Origin: Candidatus Zhuqueibacterota bacterium
GTDB lineage: Bacteria; Zhuqueibacterota; Zhuqueibacteria; Residuimicrobiales; Residuimicrobiaceae
Direction of reading: 5' to 3'
NCBI GenBank assembly: GCA_963169875.1
Contig: CAUJEL010000054.1
Location: 1-40,391 of the forward strand
Length of the DNA: 40,391 bases
Positions 7,866 to 15,176 of this stretch are shown piece after piece (within the stretch, counting starts at the first letter, position 1; every line of letters starts with the position of its first letter). A program made the translations under genes and the position numbers. Under the pieces are notes generated by a model. The model did no database searches and was not told where the DNA came from. It worked only from the letters and a program-made list of their open reading frames with translations.

Positions 7866-8037
7866 GCCCAAACCCTCCTGTTAAAACCACGCAATCCATG
7901 GGGCTTTGTAACCTAAATGTCACACCCTCAGACCCGACTGTCACAATTTCATGCAAATCTTTATCCGCCAAGAGTAGTCTATTGTCTTTATTAATAACAT
8001 ATTAAATGCAATTTATACTCTGCGCGGAATACAAAAA

Positions 8038-8054
8038 TGCAATTCTCGTGCCAG
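8038..8054 (-). promoter_or_regulatory. Sigma-54 (-24/-12) promoter
   Basis: The minus strand reads CTGGCACGAGAATTGCA, which matches the sigma-54 consensus YTGGCACGrNNNTTGCW at every fixed position. The GG (-24) and GC (-12) elements are separated by exactly 10 nt. Transcription would start near 8026 and run leftward into the coiled-coil/GTPase operon, whose last gene encodes a sigma-54 activator. Confidence 0.85.
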
Positions 8055-8070
8055 TCCGCCTCCCTATAGG

Positions 8071-8114
8071 CTATAAGCTGCCGGACCACGGTGCCAATCC
8101 TGGTGCCTATAAGC
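8071..8114. repeat. CTATAAGC direct repeats, candidate activator sites
   Basis: CTATAAGC occurs at 8071-8078 and again at 8107-8114, 36 bp apart. They lie about 45-90 bp upstream of the predicted sigma-54 start, where enhancer-binding proteins can bind. The first copy overlaps a palindromic TATAGGCTATA. Binding is speculative. Confidence 0.3.
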
Positions 8115-8246
8115 AAGTACTTATTTTTAATAATATAAAAAGAAAATTTTCCAGAAGCAAGCAAGATTCTTGAAGTTAGCTAAAATTTCACTTGCTCTTG
8201 ATTATAGAATGGCCTAACTTTTCATACATCAGACAGGAGAGCATTC

Positions 8247-8726
8247 ATGGACCTTTTACAACTCTTCATTTTATTGATCATCATCGGGTTCGTTCTTTTC
8301 TTCGGCGTGACGATATTCTGGCGCAGAAAAAAGAAAGCCCGGCCTGTGGAAGCCACAAAACTGATGCTGGTGGCGGTCCGGCGCCGCCAGTCGGGCATTG
8401 CGCACGTGATGGAACTGCCCGCTGAAGCCCAGACCCAGTTGCTGAAATCCTTGGAAAGCCAGTGGCGCATCGTCAACAGCCGTTGGCTGGGGTATTGCCG
8501 CTCCATCGAAGGTTTTGTCAGCGATGCCAGCGGCCTGGCTGCGCCCGGCTCTGAAGACTGGCGCATTCTTTACCTGTATGAAATCAATGATTATGATCAT
8601 TTCCGCGATTGTGTGAAAATTTTCGAGAGCGAAGAATATGCCCTGCTACGCCAACACCTGGAAGTGCGCATGATTTGCGGTGAATCGATTCAAGACATGA
8701 CCGGAAAACTGCAGCGCATTTACTGA
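8247..8726 (+). CDS. Small membrane-anchored protein of unknown function
   Basis: This 159-aa protein has an N-terminal membrane helix (about residues 4-25) followed by a basic stop-transfer stretch (WRRKKKAR), so the ~130-residue remainder should face the cytoplasm. CAGGAGAG before ATG is a good ribosome site. The soluble part has no motif I recognise; late stretches such as WRILYLYEINDYDHFRDCVKIF suggest a compact alpha/beta fold. It is divergent from the GTPase operon and overlaps the convergent zinc-ribbon gene by 7 bp. A role with the GTPase module is possible only by position. Confidence 0.75.
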   Translation: MDLLQLFILLIIIGFVLFFGVTIFWRRKKKARPVEATKLMLVAVRRRQSGIAHVMELPAEAQTQLLKSLESQWRIVNSRWLGYCRSIEGFVSDASGLAAPGSEDWRILYLYEINDYDHFRDCVKIFESEEYALLRQHLEVRMICGESIQDMTGKLQRIY

Positions 8727-9022
8727 TCCAATGGGCTCTTTTTGCCGAAAAGTTCATCGAGCCTGCGGCGCGCTTCCGCGCCGCGGTCATCCCCGCCTCC
8801 AGCTCCGTCCCGCTTGCGCGGTGTGAAATAGGCACAAAAATTACCGCTCTCCTTCTCCTTCACCCATTCCGCCTCGGACTCGCGGCATTCATGAAAAGCC
8901 CTCACATCGTACAACTCACAATTCAGACAGCAGTGCAGATAGCTGTGACAGCGCGGACAGGTCTGTTGTCTGCCCACTGTTCTCTCTACGGCTATCTCGT
9001 TAGCGCAGTGATAACATTTCAT
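8720..9022 (-). CDS. Small double zinc-ribbon protein
   Basis: This 100-aa protein starts at ATG 9022 (AGGA about 10 nt upstream); the longer in-frame extension lacks a better site. Cysteine pairs CYHC, CPRC and CLNC with further Cys/His indicate one or two zinc ribbons. They are followed by EAEWVKEKESGNFCAYF and a charged Gly/Arg-rich tail. The pattern looks like a conserved family of small uncharacterised zinc-ribbon proteins, but I cannot give a function. It sits just downstream of yigZ and overlaps the convergent membrane-protein gene by 7 bp at its 3' end. Confidence 0.75.
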   Translation of the reverse strand: MKCYHCANEIAVERTVGRQQTCPRCHSYLHCCLNCELYDVRAFHECRESEAEWVKEKESGNFCAYFTPRKRDGAGGGDDRGAEARRRLDELFGKKSPLDQ

Positions 9023-9099
9023 TCTATCAGTTCCTGTATGGTTGCCGCAGGCACACTCTGCAGAGCTCTTGCAGGCTCGAAAGTGCGAAAAATGACACT

Positions 9100-9726
9100 T
9101 CAATCATCCCCATCGTCTCCCAAAAAGATGCTGATGTGGCCATGTGTTGCATCGATCAATTCCCGCTGCAAGACATCGATCTCTCCGGCACGGACGCTCG
9201 TACGGATACGGACGCAGTCGGCATAATCGGAGGACACGATGACCGCATGATGCCGTTGCAAAAGTTTCAGGACCGCTGAGAGCTGCTCATAACCAACTTT
9301 AAGCTTCAAGGGAACACAGTGATACTGTGTGATGGGAGGCGTTTGTTCGAGAACCAGAGCGGCCGTATCCGCATACGCGCGGGCTAATCCGCCTGTACCC
9401 AGCTTGACGCCACCGAAATACCGGACGATGACCACCACCAAATTGGTGAGATCGTGGCCCTGGATGGCGTGCAGAATGGGCTTTCCAGCCGTGCCGGATG
9501 GTTCTCCGTCATCGGAGAAGCGGCTGTATTCCTGGCTCTGATATCCGCAGCGATAGGCGTAACAGTGATGGGTGGCGTCAAAAAATTGCTTTCTCAGTCC
9601 GTCGACATAGGACTCGGCTGCAATTTTGTCCACTGCAGGGGCGGCAAAGCCGAGAAAACGCGATCCTTTCACCTTTAGCTCGGCTTGCGCTGAATTCGCG
9701 ATGGTTTGGTATGAATCTTTGATCAT
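9100..9726 (-). CDS. yigZ: YigZ/IMPACT family protein
   Basis: This 208-aa protein, the usual length for YigZ, carries the IMPACT signature (YSRFSDDGEPSGTAGKPIL, then VVVIVRYFGGVKLGTGGLARAY) in residues ~65-125, and a C-terminal ferredoxin-like domain. Bacterial YigZ/YvyE proteins are widespread and poorly understood; the eukaryotic relative IMPACT regulates translation through GCN1. ATG 9726 gives the normal N-terminus. The zinc-ribbon gene follows 77 bp downstream and may share the transcript. Confidence 0.92.
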   Translation of the reverse strand: MIKDSYQTIANSAQAELKVKGSRFLGFAAPAVDKIAAESYVDGLRKQFFDATHHCYAYRCGYQSQEYSRFSDDGEPSGTAGKPILHAIQGHDLTNLVVVIVRYFGGVKLGTGGLARAYADTAALVLEQTPPITQYHCVPLKLKVGYEQLSAVLKLLQRHHAVIVSSDYADCVRIRTSVRAGEIDVLQRELIDATHGHISIFLGDDGDD

Positions 9727-9758
9727 GCCGTCAGACCGGTTGATCAGGGGAAATTTAA

Positions 9759-9787
9759 CCTTGCGAAGGCATAAAACCTTCGCAAGG
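9759..9787 (-). terminator. Terminator-like hairpin after the fab/acyl-CoA dehydrogenase operon
   Basis: CCTTGCGAAGG (9759-9769) and CCTTCGCAAGG (9777-9787) form a perfect 11-bp stem with a 7-nt loop, followed on the minus strand by TTAAATTT. It lies 20 bp after the acyl-CoA dehydrogenase stop. The same palindrome core recurs at 13428-13456. Confidence 0.65.
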
Positions 9788-9806
9788 CAATCGTTACAGG
9801 CAATCG

Positions 9807-10964
9807 TTAATTATTACTGGCGCTGTCCTTGATGATATGGCGCGCAATGACATTGCGCTGAATCTGGTTGGTGCCTTCATAGATCTGCGTGATCTTGGCG
9901 TCGCGCATGTATTTTTCCACCGGATAGTCGCGCATATATCCGTAACCGCCGAATATCTGTACTGCATCGGTGGTGACGCGCATGGCCACATCGCCGGCCA
10001 GGACTTTGCACATGGCGGATTCGCGGCCAAAGTCTTTTTCACCGGCATCGATCATGCGGGAGGTGGCATAGAGCAGCGCGCGTACGGCTTCGATCTCGGT
10101 GGCCATGTCGGCGAGCATGAACTGGATGGCCTGGAAAGAGGCGATGCTCTGGCCGAATTGACGCCGTGTTTTGGCATAGCGCACCGCATGATCCAATGCG
10201 CCCTGGGCGATGCCCAGCGCTTGTGCCGCGACGCCGGGGCGGGATTTGTCCAGCGTCTTCATGGCCACCATGAAACCCTGGCCTTCCCTGCCGAGGAGAT
10301 TGGCCTTGGGAATCTTGCAATCCTGGAAAACCACTTCGCAGGTCGCCGAGGCGCGAATGCCCAGCTTGTCTTCCTTTTTTCCAAAGATCAAACCTTCCGT
10401 CCCTTCTTCGACGATGAAGGCGGAAGCGCCGCGGCTGCCGCGGCTGGGATCAGTGGAGGCGATGACCGGGTAATATCTGGCCACGCCGCCGTTGGTGATA
10501 AAGTGTTTTGTGCCGTTGAGGATATAATGATCGCCTTCCAGACGCGCCGTTGTTTGAATCGCCCCCGCATCGGAACCGGCTTCGGGCTCCGTCAGGCAAA
10601 ACGCAGCCAGCCCTTCACCGCTCGCCAGCACCGGCAAAAATTTCTTCTTTTGTTCGTCATTCCCCGAGATCAGTATTGGAAAGGTCCCCAGCGCGGTTCC
10701 GGCCAGGGCCAGAGATATGCCGCCGCATGCCTTGGACAGCTCTTCCGTGACCAGTACCAATTCCATGGTTCCGCCACCCAGTCCTTCGTATTCCTGCGGT
10801 ACCCAGAGACGGAAAAAATCCATACGCGCCATCTCTTTGACAACCGGCCATGGAAATTCAGCCTTTTTGTCATATTCAGCAGCCACCGGTGCGATGGTGC
10901 CTTGGGCAAATTCACGCGCCAGCTGCTGATAGGCTTGCTGTTCTTCGGTTAAAAAATAGTTCAT
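9807..10964 (-). CDS. Acyl-CoA dehydrogenase
   Basis: This 385-aa FAD enzyme has the length of short/medium-chain acyl-CoA dehydrogenases. FCLTEPEAGSDAG and YILNGTKHFITNG are the FAD/substrate motifs, and YEGTNQIQR near the C-terminus carries the catalytic glutamate. ATG 10964 overlaps the RNase III stop as ATGA, with AGAAGGAAAG as ribosome site. It oxidises acyl-CoA to 2-enoyl-CoA and passes electrons to ETF; no etfAB is in the window. It is odd at the end of a fatty-acid synthesis operon. Chain length and direction cannot be told; a biosynthetic or remodelling role is possible. Confidence 0.92.
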   Translation of the reverse strand: MNYFLTEEQQAYQQLAREFAQGTIAPVAAEYDKKAEFPWPVVKEMARMDFFRLWVPQEYEGLGGGTMELVLVTEELSKACGGISLALAGTALGTFPILISGNDEQKKKFLPVLASGEGLAAFCLTEPEAGSDAGAIQTTARLEGDHYILNGTKHFITNGGVARYYPVIASTDPSRGSRGASAFIVEEGTEGLIFGKKEDKLGIRASATCEVVFQDCKIPKANLLGREGQGFMVAMKTLDKSRPGVAAQALGIAQGALDHAVRYAKTRRQFGQSIASFQAIQFMLADMATEIEAVRALLYATSRMIDAGEKDFGRESAMCKVLAGDVAMRVTTDAVQIFGGYGYMRDYPVEKYMRDAKITQIYEGTNQIQRNVIARHIIKDSASNN

Positions 10965-11731
10965 GAGATCTTTCCTTCTGCTTGGTTGGTACGCAGGCGC
11001 TTGAGCGCTTCCTCGGCTGCGCGTTGTTCGGCCAGTTTTTTCGAAGATCCAACACCCGAACCACACTTGATGCCATTGATCAACACGCCCACCGTAAACA
11101 CTTTATGGTGATCCGGACCCTCTTCGTTTTCGACCAGATAAATGGGGCCCTGTTTGTTGTCACGCTGACAATACTCGAGTAAAAGGCTCTTGAAATTCTG
11201 CAGTTGTGTCTCCGCCAACAGGCTGGGCAGGCCATGGGCGATATGTTTCTGGATCATCTTTCGCGCCGGTTCCAGTCCACCATCGAGGTACATGGCGCCG
11301 ATGACGGCTTCGAGGGCATCGGCGAGGATCGAATCGCGCGTGCGGCCGCCGGCGCGCTCCTCGGATTCGTTGAGAAAGATGAACTTGCCCAAATCAAATT
11401 CACGCGCGACCCGGCCGAGATTGAGACGGTTGACGAGCAAGGATTTATAGTTGGTGAGCGTCCCTTCTTCTTCATCGGGGTGCTGTGCATAGAGGTATTC
11501 CGTGACGACCAGACCGAGTACAGCGTCCCCCAGGAGTTCCAACCGTTCATTGGATTGTATTCGTTCTTCCCCCGTCAACACCAGACAGGAACGGTGCTTG
11601 AGCGCCTGCGTCAGCAGGGCGAGATCGTGGAAACGGTAGTTGATCCTCCGCATCAGATCTTCGAGCTGCGATGGCAGAGAAGCACGCTGTTGGCCAAAGA
11701 GTCTGAAGAAAAAAAGTTTGCTCCATTCCAT
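10961..11731 (-). CDS. rnc: Ribonuclease III
   Basis: This 256-aa protein has the RNase III signature NERLELLGDAVL and the second acidic cluster (DSILADALEAVIGAMYLDGG) in the N-terminal catalytic half, and a C-terminal dsRNA-binding domain ending GSSKKLAEQRAAEEALKRL. It cleaves double-stranded RNA in rRNA processing and decay. ATG 11731 was preferred (GGTGG upstream); an in-frame ATG at 11770 would add 13 residues without a ribosome site. The order fabF-rnc is common in bacteria. Confidence 0.95.
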   Translation of the reverse strand: MEWSKLFFFRLFGQQRASLPSQLEDLMRRINYRFHDLALLTQALKHRSCLVLTGEERIQSNERLELLGDAVLGLVVTEYLYAQHPDEEEGTLTNYKSLLVNRLNLGRVAREFDLGKFIFLNESEERAGGRTRDSILADALEAVIGAMYLDGGLEPARKMIQKHIAHGLPSLLAETQLQNFKSLLLEYCQRDNKQGPIYLVENEEGPDHHKVFTVGVLINGIKCGSGVGSSKKLAEQRAAEEALKRLRTNQAEGKIS

Positions 11732-11779
11732 ACAACACCACCCGTTTATGGATCGAGACCTTCCCCTCATTGGGATATA

Positions 11780-13021
11780 CTACTCGGCATACTTTTTAAA
11801 CGCCAGGGTTACATTATGTCCGCCAAAACCGAACGAATTGGACAAGGCCGTGTTGACCGCTTGTTGAAGTGCTTTGGGAACATAATTGAGATCGCAATCC
11901 GGATCGGGATATTCATAATTGGCGGTCGGGTGAATGGCGCCGCGCCGGATGCTCATGATCGTGGCCACGGCTTCCACCGCGCCGGAACCACCCAGCATAT
12001 GGCCCACCATGGATTTGGTGGAGCTGATGGGCAGTTGATAGGCATAGTCCCCAAAAACTTTTTTAATGGCCAGGGTCTCGGTCTTGTCGTTGAGCTGCGT
12101 CGAGGTGCCGTGAGCATTGATATAGTCAACCTGCTGGGGTTCGAGGCCGCTGGTTTTAAGCGCCAGACGCATGCTGCGCGCCGCGCCATCTCCGGTTGCA
12201 TCGGGCGCAGTGACGTGATAAGCATCCGCGCTGAATCCGTAACCGGAAATTTCCGCATAAATTTTAGCGCCACGGTTTTTGGCGTGTTCCAGTTCTTCCA
12301 TAACCAAAATAGCGCCTCCCTCTCCCATGACAAACCCGTCACGTTGCGCATCAAAGGGGCGGCTGGCTTTTTCCGGTTCCTCATTGCGCGTGGATAAGGC
12401 TTTCAAGGCATTAAATCCTGACACACCGATGCGGCAGATGGGCGCTTCCGAACCGCCCGCCAGCATACCAATGGCCTCGCCATTGCGGATGTGCGTATAA
12501 GCCGCGCCTATGGAATGCGCTGAAGAGGCACAAGCCGAGACGGTGGCATAGTTCACACCCTTGAGGCCGTAGTGGATCGAAATGTGCCCGGGGGCGATAT
12601 CAGCGATCAACATGGGGATCAAAAAGGGGCTGACTCGGTTCGGACCGCGCTCCAGCAATGCCTGGACTTCTTTTTCGAAGACCTGCATGCCACCAATGCC
12701 TGAGCTGCAGATGACGCCGAAAAGATCGCGGTCCACAGCATCGAAATCGATGCGCGCGTCCTCCACCGCTTTTATGGCAGCGATCATGGCAAAATGAGTG
12801 AAACGGTCCATGCGCCGCATTTCCTTGCGATCGAGATACCGGGCGATGTCCAGCTCTTTAATTTCACCGCCAATTTTGGTATCAAAAGAAGTCGCATCAA
12901 ACGCCTCAAAGCGGGAAATACCGCTCTTGCCGGCCAGAAGATTGTCGAAAAAGAGGTCCAGGTCATGTCCAAGCGGAGACACCACGCCCATGCCCGTGAC
13001 CACTACACGTTTCGGCTCCAT
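11780..13021 (-). CDS. fabF: 3-oxoacyl-ACP synthase II
   Basis: This 413-aa protein is full length. The catalytic cysteine is C164 in VSACASSAHS, with the two histidines in NAHGTSTQLND and KSMVGHMLGGSGAVE, giving the Cys-His-His triad of elongating ketosynthases. It condenses acyl-ACP with malonyl-ACP. AGGAAATGC precedes the ATG. It is downstream of acpP, separated by a hairpin at 13085-13111. Confidence 0.97.
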   Translation of the reverse strand: MEPKRVVVTGMGVVSPLGHDLDLFFDNLLAGKSGISRFEAFDATSFDTKIGGEIKELDIARYLDRKEMRRMDRFTHFAMIAAIKAVEDARIDFDAVDRDLFGVICSSGIGGMQVFEKEVQALLERGPNRVSPFLIPMLIADIAPGHISIHYGLKGVNYATVSACASSAHSIGAAYTHIRNGEAIGMLAGGSEAPICRIGVSGFNALKALSTRNEEPEKASRPFDAQRDGFVMGEGGAILVMEELEHAKNRGAKIYAEISGYGFSADAYHVTAPDATGDGAARSMRLALKTSGLEPQQVDYINAHGTSTQLNDKTETLAIKKVFGDYAYQLPISSTKSMVGHMLGGSGAVEAVATIMSIRRGAIHPTANYEYPDPDCDLNYVPKALQQAVNTALSNSFGFGGHNVTLAFKKYAE

Positions 13022-13084
13022 GCATTTCCTTGTTTAAGTGAACCCAAAGGGCTTTCAAATAGCCTGTCCATTGAGCGCTTAAAG

Positions 13085-13111
13085 AAAGGGGCAACCTCAG
13101 TCGCCCCCTTT
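13085..13111 (-). terminator. Hairpin between acpP and fabF (attenuator-like)
   Basis: On the minus strand AAAGGGGGCGAC and GTTGCCCCTTT form a G/C-rich stem with one bulge, 8 bp after the acpP stop. Only a short T-run follows. Partial termination here, or stabilisation of the upstream message, would give ACP more protein than the downstream enzymes, as is normal for this gene. Confidence 0.5.
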
Positions 13112-13119
13112 AACCTTTT

Positions 13120-13359
13120 TTAGCTATTGCCCAGTTTCTGATTCAGGTACTTGAGGGCATCCCCGACCGTGGTCATCTTTTCAGCATCCTCATCCGGAAT
13201 TTCGATCCCGAATGCTTCCTCGAAACCCATGATCAATTCGACCGTGTCGAGAGAATCTGCACCCAGGTCATCGATGAATGAGGCCTGCTCAGTGACTTCA
13301 CTGGCATCCACACCAAGCTGTTCGACGATGATTTCTTTCATCTTATCTTCGGTACGCAT
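13120..13359 (-). CDS. acpP: Acyl carrier protein
   Basis: This 79-aa acidic protein has the phosphopantetheine attachment site [12 protein letters not shown] with serine 36. It carries acyl chains as thioesters during synthesis and delivers them to PlsX. AGGAGG lies 8 nt before the ATG, the strongest ribosome site in this operon. Hairpins on both sides (13085-13111 and 13428-13456) could isolate or stabilise its message. A GATAAT box about 60 bp upstream of the ATG could serve as an internal promoter, but its -35 partner is weak. Confidence 0.97.
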   Translation of the reverse strand: MRTEDKMKEIIVEQLGVDASEVTEQASFIDDLGADSLDTVELIMGFEEAFGIEIPDEDAEKMTTVGDALKYLNQKLGNS

Positions 13360-13427
13360 TAATTTATCCTCCTATAAGAGTTATGGTTTAGCTGCGTTCG
13401 ATCATTATTATCAATGTTTGATTTACT

Positions 13428-13456
13428 CTTGCGAAGGTATTGAGGACCTTCGCAAG
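13428..13456. repeat. Palindromic element between fabG and acpP
   Basis: CTTGCGAAGG (13428-13437) and CCTTCGCAAG (13447-13456) form a perfect 10-bp stem. The core is identical to the hairpin at 9759-9787, but the loop and flanks differ. That suggests a dispersed REP-like element rather than shared descent of the whole region. Here it lies inside the operon and may modulate the junction. Confidence 0.6.
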
Positions 13457-13487
13457 GGTATCCCAATTTTGTTGGCTGTCATTTATC

Positions 13488-14231
13488 CTACATCACCATG
13501 CCGCCGTCCACATGGATGACCTGCCCGGTCACATAGTCCGCCAGGGAACTGGACAGGAACAGCACAATATCCGCCACATCCTGCGCGGTGCCTGGCCTCT
13601 TGAGCGGTATGATGGTCATAAAAGCTTCCTTCGCCGCTTCAGGCAAACCCTTGGTCATATCGGTTTCGATGTATCCCGGCGCCACGGCATTGACCTGAAT
13701 GTTGCGGCTCCCCAGCTCTTTGGCAGCGGATTTGGTAAGACCGATTACGCCCGCCTTGGAAGCCGCATAATTGGCTTGTCCGGCATTTCCCATCACACCG
13801 ACCACGGAGGCCATGTTGATGATTTTGCCGCTGCGCTGCTTCATCATCACGCGTGTGGCGGCCTTGATGCCGTTGAAGGTGCCCTTGAGGTTCACCGCGA
13901 TGACGCTGTCCCACTCTTTCTCATCCATACGCAACAAAAGATTGTCGCGGGTGATTCCTGCATTATTGACCAAAATATCGATGCGCCCCATTTCGCTGAC
14001 CGCTTTTTCGATAAGGGCTTCCGCATCGGCCAACTGCGATATATCGCTGCGGACCGCCAGGCTGCGCCGCCCCAGGGCTTTGACCTCCGCTGTGGTTTGT
14101 TCAGCACCGGACAGATCAATATCCGAAACCACCACATCGGCCCCGGCCGCTGCCAGACGCAGGACAATGGACTTGCCGATGCCCCTGGCGCTACCCGTAA
14201 CCACTGCCACTTTATCTTTCAAATCGATCAT
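13488..14231 (-). CDS. fabG: 3-oxoacyl-ACP reductase
   Basis: This 247-aa short-chain dehydrogenase has the cofactor motif TGSARGIG near the N-terminus, NNAG, the catalytic YAASK, and the typical end GQVIHVDGGM. It reduces 3-oxoacyl-ACP with NADPH. ATG 14231 has GAGG 7 nt upstream and starts 8 nt after the fabD stop; longer in-frame extensions run into fabD. Confidence 0.96.
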   Translation of the reverse strand: MIDLKDKVAVVTGSARGIGKSIVLRLAAAGADVVVSDIDLSGAEQTTAEVKALGRRSLAVRSDISQLADAEALIEKAVSEMGRIDILVNNAGITRDNLLLRMDEKEWDSVIAVNLKGTFNGIKAATRVMMKQRSGKIINMASVVGVMGNAGQANYAASKAGVIGLTKSAAKELGSRNIQVNAVAPGYIETDMTKGLPEAAKEAFMTIIPLKRPGTAQDVADIVLFLSSSLADYVTGQVIHVDGGMVM

Positions 14232-14239
14232 CGCTGACC

Positions 14240-15160
14240 TCATACCAAATTGGTGATGTCTTGTTGTGAACTGATGGATTTCACTTCTACATTTGCATTG
14301 ATCTTGCGAATCAGTCCGCTCAAGACAGCGCCGCAACCAATTTCGATGAAACGAGTGGCACCGTCCTGTATCATTTGTTCGACCTGCGTACTCCAGCGCA
14401 CAGGACTGACCAGCTGCCGCTCCAGCAAGGGCGCGATATCCGTGGCGCGCTCACACGGTTTGGCCGTCACATTACAATATACCGTGGTTTCGGGTTGTTT
14501 GAATGCCACGGTCTGCAGGGTTTTGGCAAAAGCCGGTCTGGCGGACTCCATAAGGGGTGAATGGAAAGCGCCGCTCACGGGCAGGAGAATTGCACGCCGT
14601 GCACCGCGACTGCTGGCCAGACGCACGGCTTCCTGCACCCCGGCGACGCTGCCGGAAATCACGATTTGTCCCGGGGCGTTGATATTTGCAATGGTGACGA
14701 GCCCTTGCCGGCTCACTTGAGAACAAATCTCTTCAAGCACAGCGATTTCCATGCCGAGAATGGCGGCCATGGCACCAGCTTGCGATTGGCCGGCTTCCTG
14801 CATCAATTCACCGCGCACCTTGACGAGTTGCAGGCCGGTGTCGAAATCCATGGCAGCAGCGGCCGTGAAAGCCGTGAATTCGCCGAGGCTGTGGCCTGCG
14901 ATCATGTCCGCTTTCAAGCCGCGTTCACGCGCCAGCTGATACAGGGCCAGGCTGTGAACGAACAGGGCCGGTTGCGTGATGCGGGTTTGCCGTAACCGTT
15001 CCTCAGGTCCCGAGAAAGAAAGCTCAGCCAGATCGAAACCCAAAATCTCCGCGGCGTGGGCATAGAGGGCGGCAATACTGTCATGGGCCGCATGAATATC
15101 AGCCCCCATACCGACAGCTTGAGATCCCTGACCGGGAAATATGAAAGCGGTTTTACTCAC
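14240..15160 (-). CDS. fabD: Malonyl-CoA:ACP transacylase
   Basis: This 306-aa protein has FPGQGSQ at the N-terminus, the nucleophile serine 91 in GHSLGEF, and SGAFHSPLM with the catalytic histidine. It loads malonyl units onto ACP for FabH and FabF. The start is GTG 15160 with GAGGA upstream. It follows fabH by 16 nt and couples closely to fabG. Confidence 0.96.
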   Translation of the reverse strand: MSKTAFIFPGQGSQAVGMGADIHAAHDSIAALYAHAAEILGFDLAELSFSGPEERLRQTRITQPALFVHSLALYQLARERGLKADMIAGHSLGEFTAFTAAAAMDFDTGLQLVKVRGELMQEAGQSQAGAMAAILGMEIAVLEEICSQVSRQGLVTIANINAPGQIVISGSVAGVQEAVRLASSRGARRAILLPVSGAFHSPLMESARPAFAKTLQTVAFKQPETTVYCNVTAKPCERATDIAPLLERQLVSPVRWSTQVEQMIQDGATRFIEIGCGAVLSGLIRKINANVEVKSISSQQDITNLV

Positions 15161-15176
15161 AGTGAATCCTCAACTT

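Larger units (their letters stand above)
7866..8246. other. Divergent regulatory region, no gene
   Basis: This 381-bp AT-rich space separates the leftward four-gene operon from the rightward gene at 8247. It holds the sigma-54 promoter (8038-8054), two TGTCACA repeats exactly 21 bp apart (7918 and 7939), and two CTATAAGC direct repeats 36 bp apart (8071 and 8107). The last pair lies upstream of the promoter and could be activator sites. No convincing -10/-35 pair was found for the rightward gene. Confidence 0.6.

Noticed and set aside
8089-8097. Second TTGGCACC (-24-like) element upstream of the sigma-54 promoter
   Set aside because: There is no GC at the required 10-nt spacing, so only half a promoter is present.
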